Part shown: piece by piece, positions 21,986-33,066 of the stretch
How positions within the stretch are numbered: the first letter of the stretch is position 1
Layout: every line of letters begins with the position of its first letter
Source: Cymodocea nodosa
Taxonomy: Eukaryota > Streptophyta > Magnoliopsida > Alismatales > Cymodoceaceae
Assembly (NCBI GenBank): GCA_036874045.1
Contig: JAZBRI010000009.1
Location: 1,736,001-1,800,000 of the forward strand
Length of the DNA: 64,000 bases
Direction of reading: 5' to 3'
Translations under genes and position numbers: made by a program
Notes under the pieces: generated by a model
What the model saw: the letters and a program-made list of their open reading frames with translations, nothing else
Databases searched by the model: none
What the model was told of the DNA's origin: nothing

Positions 21986-22681
21986 TCAGGTTGAATCAGA
22001 TAGAGGACTATTAGGCTTCAAGATGTTGTAGAAGACGATGATGGTGTACAGAAGAACAGCAACGAAGTTGCAGGCGACGGCTGCCGTCGTCTGACGACAG
22101 AACCTCGGAATCCGACCGCAGACCGGCATCCACCCGGCGTGCGCACTGCCCTCCTTCCCAATGTACCCCACCGTGCCCGCCGCCGACAGGCTGGCCGTCA
22201 GCAACAACGCCGCCAACTGAGCAGACAACGGAGCAGACAAAAGAAAGAAGAATTAATTAATCAACCTCCTTCTAGAGCTAGTGTACGTTTCATTGTTGGG
22301 ATGAGATATGATTTGGGTACCGCGTCGGTGGCCACGACGAAGCGAGAGGACGAGTGGGCTGGAGGGAGGAACACCAGGATCACGCTGTAAGCGCAGACCA
22401 CGGTGGTAGCGGCCACCAAGAACCTGTTGGAGTCGAAGATGATCATCAGATCAGTAGAGGACCAGACCAGACCAGACCAGCCTAAAGGATCGAGATGAAT
22501 TATGATTGATTGCTAATTACTTGAACGCGGGCGTGTACTCAAATCTAGCATCCATCGTGATGCCAAAGAAGGAGGTGGACTGGTGGCTGGTGACCATGAC
22601 TATTGCGGAGCAGAAGCACAAAGCAGCCGCGGCGACTCGGAGGACGAGGACCAGCGTCACCGCCTTCTGCAACTTCGCCAT
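21986..22681 (-). CDS. CASP-like membrane protein (CASPL1-type), three exons
   Basis: Exon 1 is 22681-22521, exon 2 22423-22321, exon 3 22216-21986. The introns (97 and 104 bp) have GT donors (22520, 22320) and AG acceptors (22424, 22217). The spliced frame gives 164 residues, normal for the family. It starts [16 protein letters not shown] and has [11 protein letters not shown], then [19 protein letters not shown] across the first junction, then [12 protein letters not shown] and Cys121/Cys128. Four hydrophobic helices lie near residues 7-30, 55-74, 86-108 and 134-155, with the family's Arg in helix 1 (R15) and Asp in helix 3 (D87). An in-frame ATG seven codons upstream exists, but MAK- matches the usual family start. 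CASP-like proteins are four-helix plasma-membrane scaffolds; CASPs proper guide lignin deposition at the Casparian strip. No disruption is seen, so the gene is probably functional. Confidence 0.88.
22460..22481. repeat. Pentanucleotide microsatellite in CASPL intron 1
   Basis: About four copies of GACCA / CCAGA, inside the 97-bp first intron. A likely polymorphic site, with no coding effect. Confidence 0.7.
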
Positions 22682-22944
22682 GGCGATCGGGCACAGGCTC
22701 ACCGTCGACAGGGAAGAAGGTGCATGGGCATCGTTGGGGGGGTGTTATAGACAAGGGTTGGTCATCCATCGGCACGGAATGTCGATGGGACGAGGTGGTG
22801 GTCGTTGGGAGCAGATGAGCAACTCGTAGAGGTCAAGTGAGATGGTTGGCCAAATGAAATGGGTTTATCATCTTAGGAAACATAGAGTTCCTGTCAAGAG
22901 TACCTATTCTCACTATACTTCAGCTATTTCACTATCTTTTAAAC

Positions 22945-22962
22945 AAAAATCTATATATAAAA
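22945..22962 (-). promoter_or_regulatory. Possible TATA box of the CASP-like gene
   Basis: The minus strand reads GGTTTTATATATAGATTTT about 270 bp upstream of the ATG, the only clear TATA-like run in the near upstream region. Assignment is by position and composition only. Confidence 0.3.
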
Positions 22963-23321
22963 CCTATATGGTTGAACTTTGTCCTTATGATATTGTATTC
23001 CTTTTTTTATTATTAATTCATTTTAAGATGATTGAATTTTTTATGTATGATGTGAATCTTAATGATGTCAGAAGATAAGCCTGTTACGAATCTTTGTCAT
23101 AGAAGCTAAATTAATAATGAAATATCCACCGATTAGTTTGAGATTGATGATGTCAGAGAAATATGATCTAAAGAATGAATGAAAGAGAAATAATTAAGAT
23201 ATGTTTTATTCAAAAGTTACGGAAGCTATTTACAATTTTTGTAATGGATATCCAACCAAAGGTCCTAAACTTTTGGATTGAACTCTCCACTAACTGAGGC
23301 AAATGGGAATGCAAAAAAAAG
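22963..23321. other. Gene-free stretch upstream of the CASP-like gene
   Basis: AT-rich sequence without a credible ORF or recognised repeat. It may contain distal promoter elements. Confidence 0.5.
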
Positions 23322-23500
23322 AGGGTGCACTTGGTAACGACTTTTTTAGAGCTACTTCAATTATTTAGAGCTCTCGATCACTTTCAGAGCTCCAAAGAGT
23401 CAATCTCATTAGGTAGTGTTTGGGAAGGGTTGGGTAGAATTCTTCTTCGTATTCTTTCCCCAAATTTGGCTGAATTCTCTCCATTTACCAAGTGCACCCT
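23322..23500. mobile_element. Small MITE-like inverted-repeat element (179 bp)
   Basis: Perfect 16-bp terminal inverted repeats AGGGTGCACTTGGTAA (23322-23337) and TTACCAAGTGCACCCT (23485-23500) enclose a short noncoding core. Size and structure fit a MITE. No target duplication is obvious, so the superfamily is uncertain. Confidence 0.65.
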
Positions 23501-23996
23501 TGACAACCAACACTACAGCTACAATATATTTTTCAAGACTTGAAGAAAGACGTCTTTAATAATTGTATTTTAACTATAGTGTTAGTAAAGTTATTACAAC
23601 AATAATTCTTCCAACATTATAGACGTAAAGTATCATTTAAATAAACAGGAACTAAAACTTGTTTGTTCTCCAAGATTATAATGTATGTTTCATCATTATC
23701 AAATGGAAAATGTATGTTTTTATCGAAGTTTGAGCTATATCTTTTTACCCGTTATTGGTATTGTCTGAAATCATCAGACGTAAACTTACATCAAGTGTCA
23801 TTATATATAAAATATTGTATAGTCAAGTACGTCACTGTAAAACACGTATTCATAGAAAGGCACTCACAAAACCTGATATTACAAGTAAATGTCATCTTTG
23901 TAATTGTTGATACATCACTTTAAGATCCAATGCTTTACCGATGTTATCGGATGTTGAGTTATTTTTCCCAAGTAAATGTTATGCTTCCAATTTTTC
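23501..23996. other. Gene-free AT-rich stretch
   Basis: No recognised gene or element; short chance ORFs only. Confidence 0.5.
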
Positions 23997-24215
23997 TTTT
24001 CCTTAATTTAATTCTTAATTACTTAATCAAATTCTTAATTATTTAATTTAATTACTTAATGAAATCTTTAATCACTTAATTACTTAATCAAATTCTTAAT
24101 TTAATCATTTAAAGAAATTCTTAATTCCTTAATTTAATCACTTAATTCAACCATTTAATTAATCACTTAATCAAACCATGATCACTTAACTAATCACCAA
24201 ATCTTAATCACTAAA
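23997..24215. repeat. Degenerate tandem repeat of CTTAAT(T)A-type units
   Basis: Words such as AATCACTTAATTACTTAATC recur about every 10-20 bp for some 215 bp, with single-base variation. Typical of an expanded AT-rich minisatellite. Confidence 0.7.
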
Positions 24216-25178
24216 TCACTTTATCTTCCTATCCTCATAATCCCTTCCAAAACCACCTATTTTTCTCCCTTTATTTTTTCTCTCCCAATAGTTTTTCCCT
24301 AACCCCGATTCCCCTAAGTTGAACCTTAATTTGGACCTTGATTTCCCTTGGCTTGCACCCATTAGGTTGATTGGTGCACCTAGGGTGTACCAAGCTTGAA
24401 CCTTGACCAAGTGTACCAATCAATCAAATGGGTGCGACTACGTCAAATGCATTGAGCTTGAAACCTTGCCTAAATTGCTTGAGCTTGACCCATTTGCTCA
24501 ATCATTGCACCTCGCTTGTGACTCATGCTTGAGCCTAGATGCCACTACATTGACCTACAAAATAGTTTGATTGAATGCAAGGAAGCCCTAGTCATTGTCT
24601 TCTTTATGTCTAGCAACCACTCCTTTGTCCAATCACCTCAGTTGCTACTTAGATCTTTGTCGTTTTCTTCATGTGAAACTATAATGTCTATCCATAGAGA
24701 CTTGACCTTCACTATGACAATCTAACAATGAAAAGAAGAGAAGATTTAAAGTCGTCACTTAGTTTAATTGAAGGTAAATTAAGAAAAGCTTATATATAAG
24801 TAATCCTTAAATAATGTGTAAGGTTATATTCTGTAAACTACGAGTACAAGTAAGTTCTCTAGATACATATAAAAATGTGTTGGACATCTTATATATTCAA
24901 ATTACTTAATCTCTTGGTTATTCTTATCATACAAAGAATTACTAGTCCCTACAATGTAGGTGTTTCAAGATTATGTATCAAGTGTAGGCCTATGCGTGTG
25001 TAACATCATAGTTGTGCATATACCCTCATAGCTGCTACTATCTCTTCAACATGGGTGAGAAAAGAGGAGAAAGGAGTTGTCATTTAGTTTAATTTAAAGG
25101 TAAACGAAGAAAAAATTTATATGCAAATGCAAAGTGACTCTTAAATGTAGACTAAAGCTTAAGTTCTACGAACTAAGG
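24216..25178. repeat. Noncoding repeat-derived DNA with a direct duplication
   Basis: 24300-24540 has recurring GAGCTTGA / CTTGACC words. A unit of about 110-120 bp occurs twice, near 24726-24840 and 25049-25178 (shared GTCACTTAGTTTAATT-like and TAAGTTCTACGAACT/TATTCTGTAAACTAC-like parts), about 320 bp apart and degenerate. No gene is supported. Confidence 0.45.
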
Positions 25179-26400
25179 CACTACAAGAAATTAGACCTAT
25201 AGTGATAAATAAAATCTATCACTATAGGCTCAAAACCAAAACCATCCTAATAGATCAAATAGCATCTGTCATTACATACGATGTCACAATAGGTTTATGA
25301 TGCTTTTTTGGCATCCATCGCTATAAGCTAACTCTATAGTGATAGATGTCTTTTCTATTGTAACAGATAAACCAAGCTATTATGACAAACAAATATCCTA
25401 TTGTAATAGATCACTTCCGTCACAATAAATTGGTTTATTGTTACAGATGATGTTTCTAATATGATGATCGTGATCTATCACAATAGACCTAAAAATAGCG
25501 ATGGATGATCCATCATTATTTTCATAAAATCTATTACTCTTGTTAACCAAAAATTATATTTTTAATATCTATTGTGACAGTCAAGTCTATCACTATAGAT
25601 AGATGCAAATATTTAAATATAAATTACTACGTATGTAATTATTGTTAATTAAATATATAACTTGCGTCTATGGTGAAGGCAATAAAGAAAAATAAAACAC
25701 CAAAATTAAAATATCAAATGCACATTAATTTACATAGAATTTTAAGTTCTAAAATTCAATCATATTACACAAATTTCAAGTACAACCAATGTCCACATTT
25801 AATATAAAATAGTTTATTATAGTTTAAACATCACATAAATTTTTACAATAAATATCTAAAACTTGTATAATCATTGTCACTTATCAAATGTATTATCAAT
25901 TGCCAATTTCCACCACAACGATAGAAAAAAATAATGATAATTAGAGAAGACTAATAAGATGTTTATTAATAAAAAGTAAACATTTATCACCATTTTATGT
26001 AAAGTACTCACCATAGTTTGAACTCAAGCAACATTAGTCTTGATTGCATCTCTAATAGTTTTATATTTACCATAAGGTTGAAATAATGGGAATTTGTTCT
26101 CAACATCAACTTTAATGACTACTTCATACCATTTTAAATCCAAAACACTTTCACTAACAACTTTTAGTGGATCTTTTGATAATAACAATCTTTTAGCAAT
26201 GGTGATAGATCCATTTGTAATTTTGCATTGATGACATTGAAGTTATGATAAGAAATTTATATAATAAAATAAATTTAAACATTACTTATAATAAAAATTA
26301 AATAAATTACAATTACTTACCATTGGGTTTTGTTATCTTGTTGAAGATAGTGCATTTTATCCTTTATTTTGAAGTGTTGCAATTTCTAGGGAGGAGAAAA
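25179..26400 (-). mobile_element. CACTA (En/Spm) DNA transposon, truncated
   Basis: The left end CACTACAAGAAATTAGACC is a classic CACTA terminus. Subterminal DNA (25195-25620) is full of CTATAGTGATAGAT / ATCTATCACTATAG copies in both orientations, as expected for transposase-binding arrays. Minus-strand exon-like pieces follow. No matching right terminus is found: recognisable CACTA sequence stops near 26400, where element B begins. Confidence 0.75.
26012..26225 (-). pseudogene. Exon of a CACTA-encoded protein (En/Spm type)
   Basis: The minus frame includes AKRLLLSKDPLKVVSESV and KYKTIRDAIKTNVA followed by a TGA where relatives have Trp (the AW(P) motif), then a GTGAGT donor at the end. A further exon-like piece lies at about 26322-26383 with a CCCTAG acceptor and a GTAAGT donor. 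The pattern resembles the C-terminal part of CACTA transposase-associated proteins. Family placement is by memory of motif shape and is moderate. Confidence 0.5.
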
Positions 26401-26422
26401 TATAAACGACAAAAATATAAGT

Positions 26423-26710
26423 TATGAAGCATTAATTGAATAAGGATCTAGAATAGAGAAGTTAGAAAAGATAATTCAATAATTAAACAATCGTCTAGAC
26501 CATGTATTTGAAAATGCTACCATTTAGATTCATAATATGAATAGAAATATAGCCCCTAGATAGAAGGAATCAATAGAAGTTAGATCTACTGGAGGATTGT
26601 CAATGCAAGCAGTGCCTAACTTTGTCAATAAAATTGTTAATGAAATTGATACCTCCTTTGGGAGGGAAGCTGAATGAAGTAGTATAACTGAAGTAACTAT
26701 GTATAATATA
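26423..26710 (+). pseudogene. ORF3-like coiled-coil tail upstream of the F-box ORF in B
   Basis: One frame of 96 codons with five stops (TAA at Gln-like positions, TAG, TGA) encodes KLEKII and LNNRLDHVFENA, a heptad-like coiled coil, then a polar stretch. Its position matches the end of ORF3 in A, which also finishes in a coiled coil (RINQLELQLEKL). It is followed directly by GTAAGT (26711), a strong splice donor. Confidence 0.45.
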
Positions 26711-26882
26711 GTAAGTAGCAAAATATAAAAAAAAAAGGAAATGTAAGTTTAACTATAGTTATTACTTAACTTAACAAACTTAATCCATTAAGTTATTACC
26801 TAACTCTACGAAGGTATGTAAGCAGCTATGTTAATTTTATCTCTATTTAATTTTTTTTTTATGTTATACAGAATCACAACAG
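26711..26882 (+). promoter_or_regulatory. Possible intron or internal promoter before the F-box ORF
   Basis: Starts GTAAGT and ends in a T-rich tract with two AG sites (26871, 26882). Splicing 26711-26882 would join the upstream frame in phase to the F-box ATG. The same stretch also holds the LTR-type motif pair (CCATTAAGTTATTACC, CTAACTCTACG), so it may instead be an internal promoter as proposed for ORF3. Confidence 0.35.
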
Positions 26883-27693
26883 ATGGAATTGATGAAATTA
26901 CCACTAGATGCATTGAGGGAAGTACTGAGTAACTTATCAGCTAAAGATCTATGTAGATTGTGTTGTGTGTCAAAAGAAATTAAAGAATGTATCAGAGAAA
27001 AATATTTTCATGAACTACAAGCTGCAAAGATGACTAATATTAGAGATGAATTTTTATGGAAGACATTTAATCATAGTTCAATCAACTATGAATATCTAAA
27101 TATGGAAGAAACTACTGGAATTCCACCCAATACATTAGAAGGAATAGATCATATTATAGGGATAGATGAATGATTAATTATTTACAGAATCAAACCAAGG
27201 TATGCAATTCTATTACCCAATATTTTAATTAGAAATCCTATTACTAGAGAAGAATGGAATATAGGAAGGCCTAATAGATTTGAAGTGCTAACTGAAAATT
27301 GTGAGTCAACTTTAACATTTTCTAATAAAAATTCAACCATTCCTAAAAGATTGTATTACTAGAGACCAACTGGAAATTGGGATGAGGATTTATGTTTAAG
27401 TGTGTATAATTTTCTAACTAGATCTTGGACTAAAAATACTATGATATATCTAGGATAGAAAGTATTAATTAACAACATACATGTTATACTTGATGGATAT
27501 ATATATCTAGTCATAGATATATTAGTTGCATTTAGATCTGATTTATACATAGTAAGCATAGATAGTTATGATGATGACTTTATAGAAATATTGCCTATAC
27601 CTAGTGATATAGCTGAACCACCATTTGTAGAACACGATAAAATTCAATTAGGAGTATGGTATAATGAATATGATGATCCTACTTTATCTTTAG
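26883..27693 (+). pseudogene. F-box protein ORF (ORF4) of element B, 5' part
   Basis: The ORF begins MELMKLPLDALREVLSNLS, followed by LCRLCCVSKEIKECI: a clear N-terminal F-box (LP-x2-L-x-E-L-x2-L, CVSK). The rest resembles the C-terminal domain of plant F-box proteins (NPITREEWNIGRP, VYNFLTRSW, IHVILDGYIYL). F-box proteins link substrates to SCF ubiquitin ligases through SKP1. Stops after residue 96 (TGA 27171-27173), near 27359 (TAG) and near 27456 (TAG) break it, with no frameshift. Copia E is inserted at 27694; the frame resumes exactly at 42371. The last 25 codons also exist in element A. Confidence 0.7.
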
Positions 27694-28913
27694 TGTTTGG
27701 TATTTAATTTTGATGATGTATGCTTTATTAGCGCATTTAAATAAGTCTACATAATATTCTCTAAGTATATTTCCCTAAGTATAATAGTTAACAGATTATC
27801 ATAAAGTTTCATTTTTATGTCGCATAAATTAAAGATTTCCGAAGAGCTAGATTTGCAATAGTTAAACTTCCGGATAGTTAACGTTTCGTTTTTGTCGAAT
27901 ACTTTATGTTAAAAACTCGTATAGTTAAGTTATCTATACGTGTGTTTTTAATGTTTTAAGTTGTCACGTGTTTTCCATGTGCGTTCGGTAATGAAAAATC
28001 GAATAGTTAGATAACTGTTTGAGTTTTTATACGCATAGATAGATAACTGTTCGAGTTTTATAAAAGGACTAATGAACAGATAAGTTTCCTTGTTTAGTCA
28101 CATGTTTTGTAGGTGCAAAAACTCGAAGAGTTAAAGGATAAGTGTTCGAGTTTTGACAGGAGTTAAAGGATAAATGTTCGACTAAATCGAAGACTTAGAA
28201 GATATTCTACAAGACTCTAGGAAGATAAAGTTTTGGTGAATCTACGAGTGGAGATCGTGGAAACTCAAATTGTTAGTGAAGAAAGTGAAAATTTAAATAG
28301 AAAGTAATTTAGATTAAAGAGAAAATTAGTACGTGGATTATGGATTATGGATTGTGGATCAAGTGGATGAACATGTTGAACGTGAAAGACAACAGAGTTC
28401 GACTACTAATAGAGAGTACGAGCTACATTACAACAGGAGATCCCAATCTCAAAAATCAAGTCTGAATATTCAATTTGGATCCCTAACTGAAAAGTTAAGT
28501 TTAAATATTCATATTCTGAAAAGTTCTCCAACATCAGAAGAAGTTCGAAATTCCAAGTAATTTTAGAAAAGGAGCTGTAAACGCAAGAAGTCTGGAAATT
28601 CGACAACTAGAGAAGAAGAGATACAGAAGCTAAGCAAAGAGAAAGAAAAGAGCTATGTGCATAAAGATCAGGTTTTGTACAATTCAAAATTAGTTTTGAA
28701 AAAGAGCTTTGTTTTCCTATTTGAATTGTATATCAAAAATTACTGTATCAAAACCGTCAAGAAGGGAATTGAGCTGAAAAGATATTGTAAATTCTGTCTT
28801 GAAATAAAAGAATAGAATTTCATTTACGAGTGTTTTGTGCTCTTGTTTTATCTGCTAGTTTAATTTCTAAAGACACAATTCACCCCCTCTCTTGTGATAT
28901 AGACGATCCTACA
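27694..28913 (+). repeat. 5' LTR of element E (1220 bp)
   Basis: Begins TGTTTGGTATTTAATTTTG and ends ACGATCCTACA. It contains TCGGATAGTTAACG, GATAACTGTTCGAG and CACGTG motifs of the shared U3 set. The 3' LTR is 29 bp longer, largely because of an extra repeat of the GATAACTGTTCGAGTTTTTA unit. Confidence 0.92.
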
Positions 28914-28915
28914 AC

Positions 28916-28927
28916 TGGTATCAGAGC
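28916..28927 (+). promoter_or_regulatory. Primer-binding site of element E
   Basis: TGGTATCAGAGC, the initiator-tRNA-Met complement used by most plant copia elements, two bases after the LTR. Confidence 0.9.
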
Positions 28928-29016
28928 AATTAAACTGTTTAAAGCATTCAAAAGCCTTCATTTCTCTATTTAGGAATTGGTTTTTCCTGTCATTTATTTC
29001 GGATCATCTGTTTAAA

Positions 29017-32000
29017 ATGGATAATTCTGAAATCTTAGTTATGATTGAAGGACAGTCCACTAATCGTCCTCCTATGTTTGAAGGTAGCAATTATGGTTAC
29101 TGGAAATATAGGATGAAAGTATTCTTTCAGTTAATCGATTTCAAATTATGGCATATAATTAGCAATCCTATAGTGTTAGTTACGACTCTATATGATACTT
29201 GGACTTTTGATGAAAAGGAGCGAATGACACTTGTTTAGAATGAAAAAGTGCATATTATTAACGGTTAAATGACGGTTAATTGCATAATATTTAGCTTATC
29301 ATATGAGAATTAAGCCATTATGTTATAATTGCACTGTTATATGCTTTAATTGAAGAATCTGCTTAATTTTGGGGAATTAATGTTAATTTAGTACATTTAT
29401 GAACTGTCGGTAAGTTGTAGGCTGTGAAATTCTTAAGTATCCAAATTTTCTGATATTTTGGACAGTTATGTTTAACATACCGAACAAATTCGGACAGTTA
29501 TGTTTAACAGACCGAATATGTATCGAATAGTTATGTTTAAATTGCCGAACAGTTATGTTTTGAGAGAATATTTTATTATTTCTAGATGTACACGTGTCGA
29601 AACCAGAATGAATGTCTTAAGTGAACTTTCGGTGAGTTAGCTATAACTATCCGAAAATGCATTTGAGCATCGAATAGTTAGACCTGTAACTCTCCGAAAT
29701 GTTATTTTATGTTTAAACTACTACTGACACGTGTTGAGATTTGGTAGATTTACTTAAGTTATAACTCGTTAAGTTAGCATAACTGTGTGCGCTGAGTTAC
29801 ATGAATATACACTAAGGTAACGCGTTAGGTTAGCGGCTTATTTCTTTATTGCATGTATTTTACAGTTATTTTCCAAAATGCCACTATAGCGGTTGCAGGA
29901 ACAGATAGTTGGAAGGAAAAACCACGTTTGCACGTATCACGCAAGAATTCAATCGCATAGGGAGAAAGAAATCATCACCGTTGATCTGAAGGAAGGAAAT
30001 CCAACCGATCATTCAAGCAGAAGCAATTACTACTGAAGAAATATAAAAGAAAAGAAGAAAAAGAGAAGAAAGTGTGATCGATGGATGACCAGTGTATACA
30101 GAGGAGGAGCACCGAGCTTTCTGCAGACAGTATCGGCGATTCTCCGAAGTATCACACCAACCATCATTATCACCACCATAATCACCAATCATCAGAGGTC
30201 TGTGAGGATACTTGCCTGATGTCGGGTCGATTCCGAGCCAAACACAGTGCCTGACAACCACTGTGAGGAGTGATCGTGCCGCGGGAAGGGAAGACATTTT
30301 CACCAAGCGCCGACTCATATTTCAGGAGATCATAAAGCTTTTAGCCTTGGCTTCGGGTTGATGCCTGTATGTTGAAGAGGAGATCATCTTGCAATTCTGG
30401 ACTCGCGATTCTATAGGGAGAGGAGACAGAATTGTAAGTGGTTTAATTTTCAGTGGTGTAATCACGTTGCAAGTAGTGTCGGAAGTATTTACTGTCAAGT
30501 GAGATTACTTTACATTTCACCTTTCGCCCATTTCCATACATCAAAACAAAAATACCAAAAACAATTTATCTTTGTTTGTATGTTGTATTTGAGTGTTGTA
30601 TTATTTGTGTTGTATCGTGATTAATGTTATCTGTATCAGTTTTATGATTATTTTATGTTAGTTTTAATTTTACAATTTACTGAAATTGGTTCGTACAAAA
30701 AAACTTAAAGATTTTAATGGTTATTGTTTGAATCATCTGAATGTTAACATTGCTTAATGATAAATCCAATGTTAACTAGCATTAAAAAGCTTAATTGATG
30801 TTATTTACAATCTGTGGAATCGCCCAATGGTTGGCCGAATTCCTCTGTAAATAGCAGTATTATAAAGAAGAGATAGGCTTGTGGAGTTAACTTAAGTCCA
30901 CGAGGATAGTCCGTTGAGTTATCCATAACTCAACGAACTTAGTCCGTTAACTGTAACTCAACGGAGTGCTTATTGAATATAAATTTGAATTGTTCACAAA
31001 CAAACATTTCTTAAATTCGTTAGCAATTCCCTATGGGATCGACCTGTACTTGCACACTGATACAATAGACACTGTGCACTTGCAGTTAAAGTACAAATTG
31101 GAATTAATATATAATTTGTATTAAAGGTTGTTAGTTTACTTCTAAAAGAAAGAATAGGCATAAAGATAAATTAACTAAGTAAAAATAGAAGTAACAAATC
31201 CAAGTTTTTCTAGTGTAGTGTTGGGAAAACCCAAACAACACTAAATGCTAAAGGTTTAAACATCTTGTTTTGTGCTTTATCTTATGATCAATTTAATAAA
31301 GTTTCTGTATATCAAACTACATATGAGATATGACATGCATTAGAAGTTGCCAACGAAGGTACTAATCAGGTCAAGGAATCTAATATCAATATGTTAGTAC
31401 ATAAATATGAGCTTTTTAAAATGCACGAAAATGAATGTATCTTTGACATGTTTTCTCGTTTTCTTGAGATTGTAAATTCATTAAAATCTTTAGGCAAGAA
31501 ATTCGAGGAAAAAGACTTGGTAAGAAAGATCATTAGATCTTTAACTAAAATTTGGGCTCAAAAGACAACATCTATTGAAGAGTCCAAAGACTTAAATACA
31601 TATACTCTCGATGATCTCATAGGAAATCTAACAGCCTATGAAGTATAACATTTAGATCCAAAAGGGAAAAATCCTAGAAAGGATCTGGCTTTTGAGGCTG
31701 ATAAAGTCTCAAAAGTCACTAGTGATTCTAACGATGATTTATTGTTGTTGACCAGAAAATTTAAAAATCTATTGAAGAAATGCAAGAACTTCAGGTCAGC
31801 AAAGACATCTGGAGATATGGAGAAGAAGTCATTCACGAAAGACAAAAGTATATGCTACAAATGCAATAGGCCGGGTCACTTTCAAACTGATTGTCCTCTC
31901 AACAAAAATAAGAAGAATTCGAGGAGGAATTTTAGGAATAAAAAATTCAGAAAGAGAAGGGTGCTTAAAGTGACATGGGATGACTCTTCAGCTTCACAAA

Positions 32001-33060
32001 GTGAAGAAACAAAGGATTCAACATCAGACAATGAATCCTCATCAACATCAGATTTAGAAGAAAATCTGGTAAATGTATGCTTTATGGTAAAATCCAGTGA
32101 GGTATCCTCTGATCAAAATGCTAACTTTGATAGTTTTGATGGATTACTTGTTGAATACAATAGATTGGCCAAAAAATATAAGAAAGTCAAAATAGAAAGA
32201 AAGGACACTAGGAAAATGCTAGATGAATCTGAAAATAAGATTGATTTTCTAAACTCTATGTTGAATAAATTTAAAGAAGAAAATCAAAGGCATGCATAGG
32301 AAATTTTAAAATTCACTGCTATAGAAAGAAAATTGCATGTTGATTGTGAAAATTTAATTGTTGATAAGAAGAAAATGATCCTTGAAATTAAAAAACTGGA
32401 ACTGACTATTATTGATTTAAATTCAGAAATTGATGTGTTAAAGATTAAAGTCTGCGATCAAAAGGCTATATTAAGTAAATGGAATAATAGTCAAACTTTA
32501 ACAAATGAACTTAGTAGTAAAATATCAAATGTAGAAAAACATGGTATTGGTTTACACGATGCATCTTCTGAAAATTATATATTGCATGATGGTATTGCTA
32601 AAAATAATGTCTTTATTTCCAATACTAAGAATAGTAAGAGAAAAACTATTCTGTGTGTAATCAAAAAGGGAGAAAAATATGTGCAAATTGATGAAATGTA
32701 GCATATAAATGATAGCACACGATGCAAGAATTTCAAAAGAAATCTTCAGAAGAATCAAGCTAAGACATTTGAGAATTTTAATATTCTTGATCAATTTTCT
32801 TTATATTTAAAGAATATCGGATATTGGAAATCAAATAATGTCAGAAATGAAAATTTCAACATTGGTTTACATGGAGATAAATGTTCTGATAATTATAACA
32901 CTAAGAGAAAGAAACGCAAAAATAATTATTAGAAAATAGATAAGTTGAAATCTAAAAATATGGATTATTTTGATATGACTCTCTCTAAAATTCTTGGACC
33001 CACTCAAAAATGGGTTCCAAGAGATAAAATCTCTTTTTGACTGTTTTGTAGGAACACAAA
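29017..33060 (+). pseudogene. gag of element E, interrupted by a solo Athila LTR
   Basis: The 5' part (29017-29231) starts MDNSEILVMIEGQSTNRPP and contains FEGSNYGYWKYRMKVFF, typical of copia Gag. After the solo LTR the frame resumes at 31243 in phase, with a TGA near 31330 and the Gag helical domain (LVHKYELFKMHE, MFSRFLEIVNSL). The zinc knuckle CYKCNRPGHFQTDC is at 31853-31894 and is followed by TWDDSSAS and a long coiled-coil region to about 32700. Gag packages the RNA in cytoplasmic particles. Several stops and the nested LTR make it inactive. Confidence 0.87.
29232..31237 (+). repeat. Solo Athila LTR inside gag of E (2006 bp)
   Basis: Ends TGTTTAGAATG and CCCAAACA, flanked by the duplication ACACT (29227-29231, 31238-31242). 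It is the same family as the LTRs of A and B. It is what remains after the two LTRs of a full element recombined. Confidence 0.93.
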
Positions 33061-33066
33061 TCAAAA

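Noticed and set aside
22139-22829. Plus-strand GC-rich ORFs over the CASP-like gene
   Set aside because: They are antisense to exons with correct splice sites and a full family match; GC-rich DNA gives long chance frames.
23663-23923. 86-codon ORF in the intergenic interval
   Set aside because: No domain, AT-rich composition, and no splice or promoter context.
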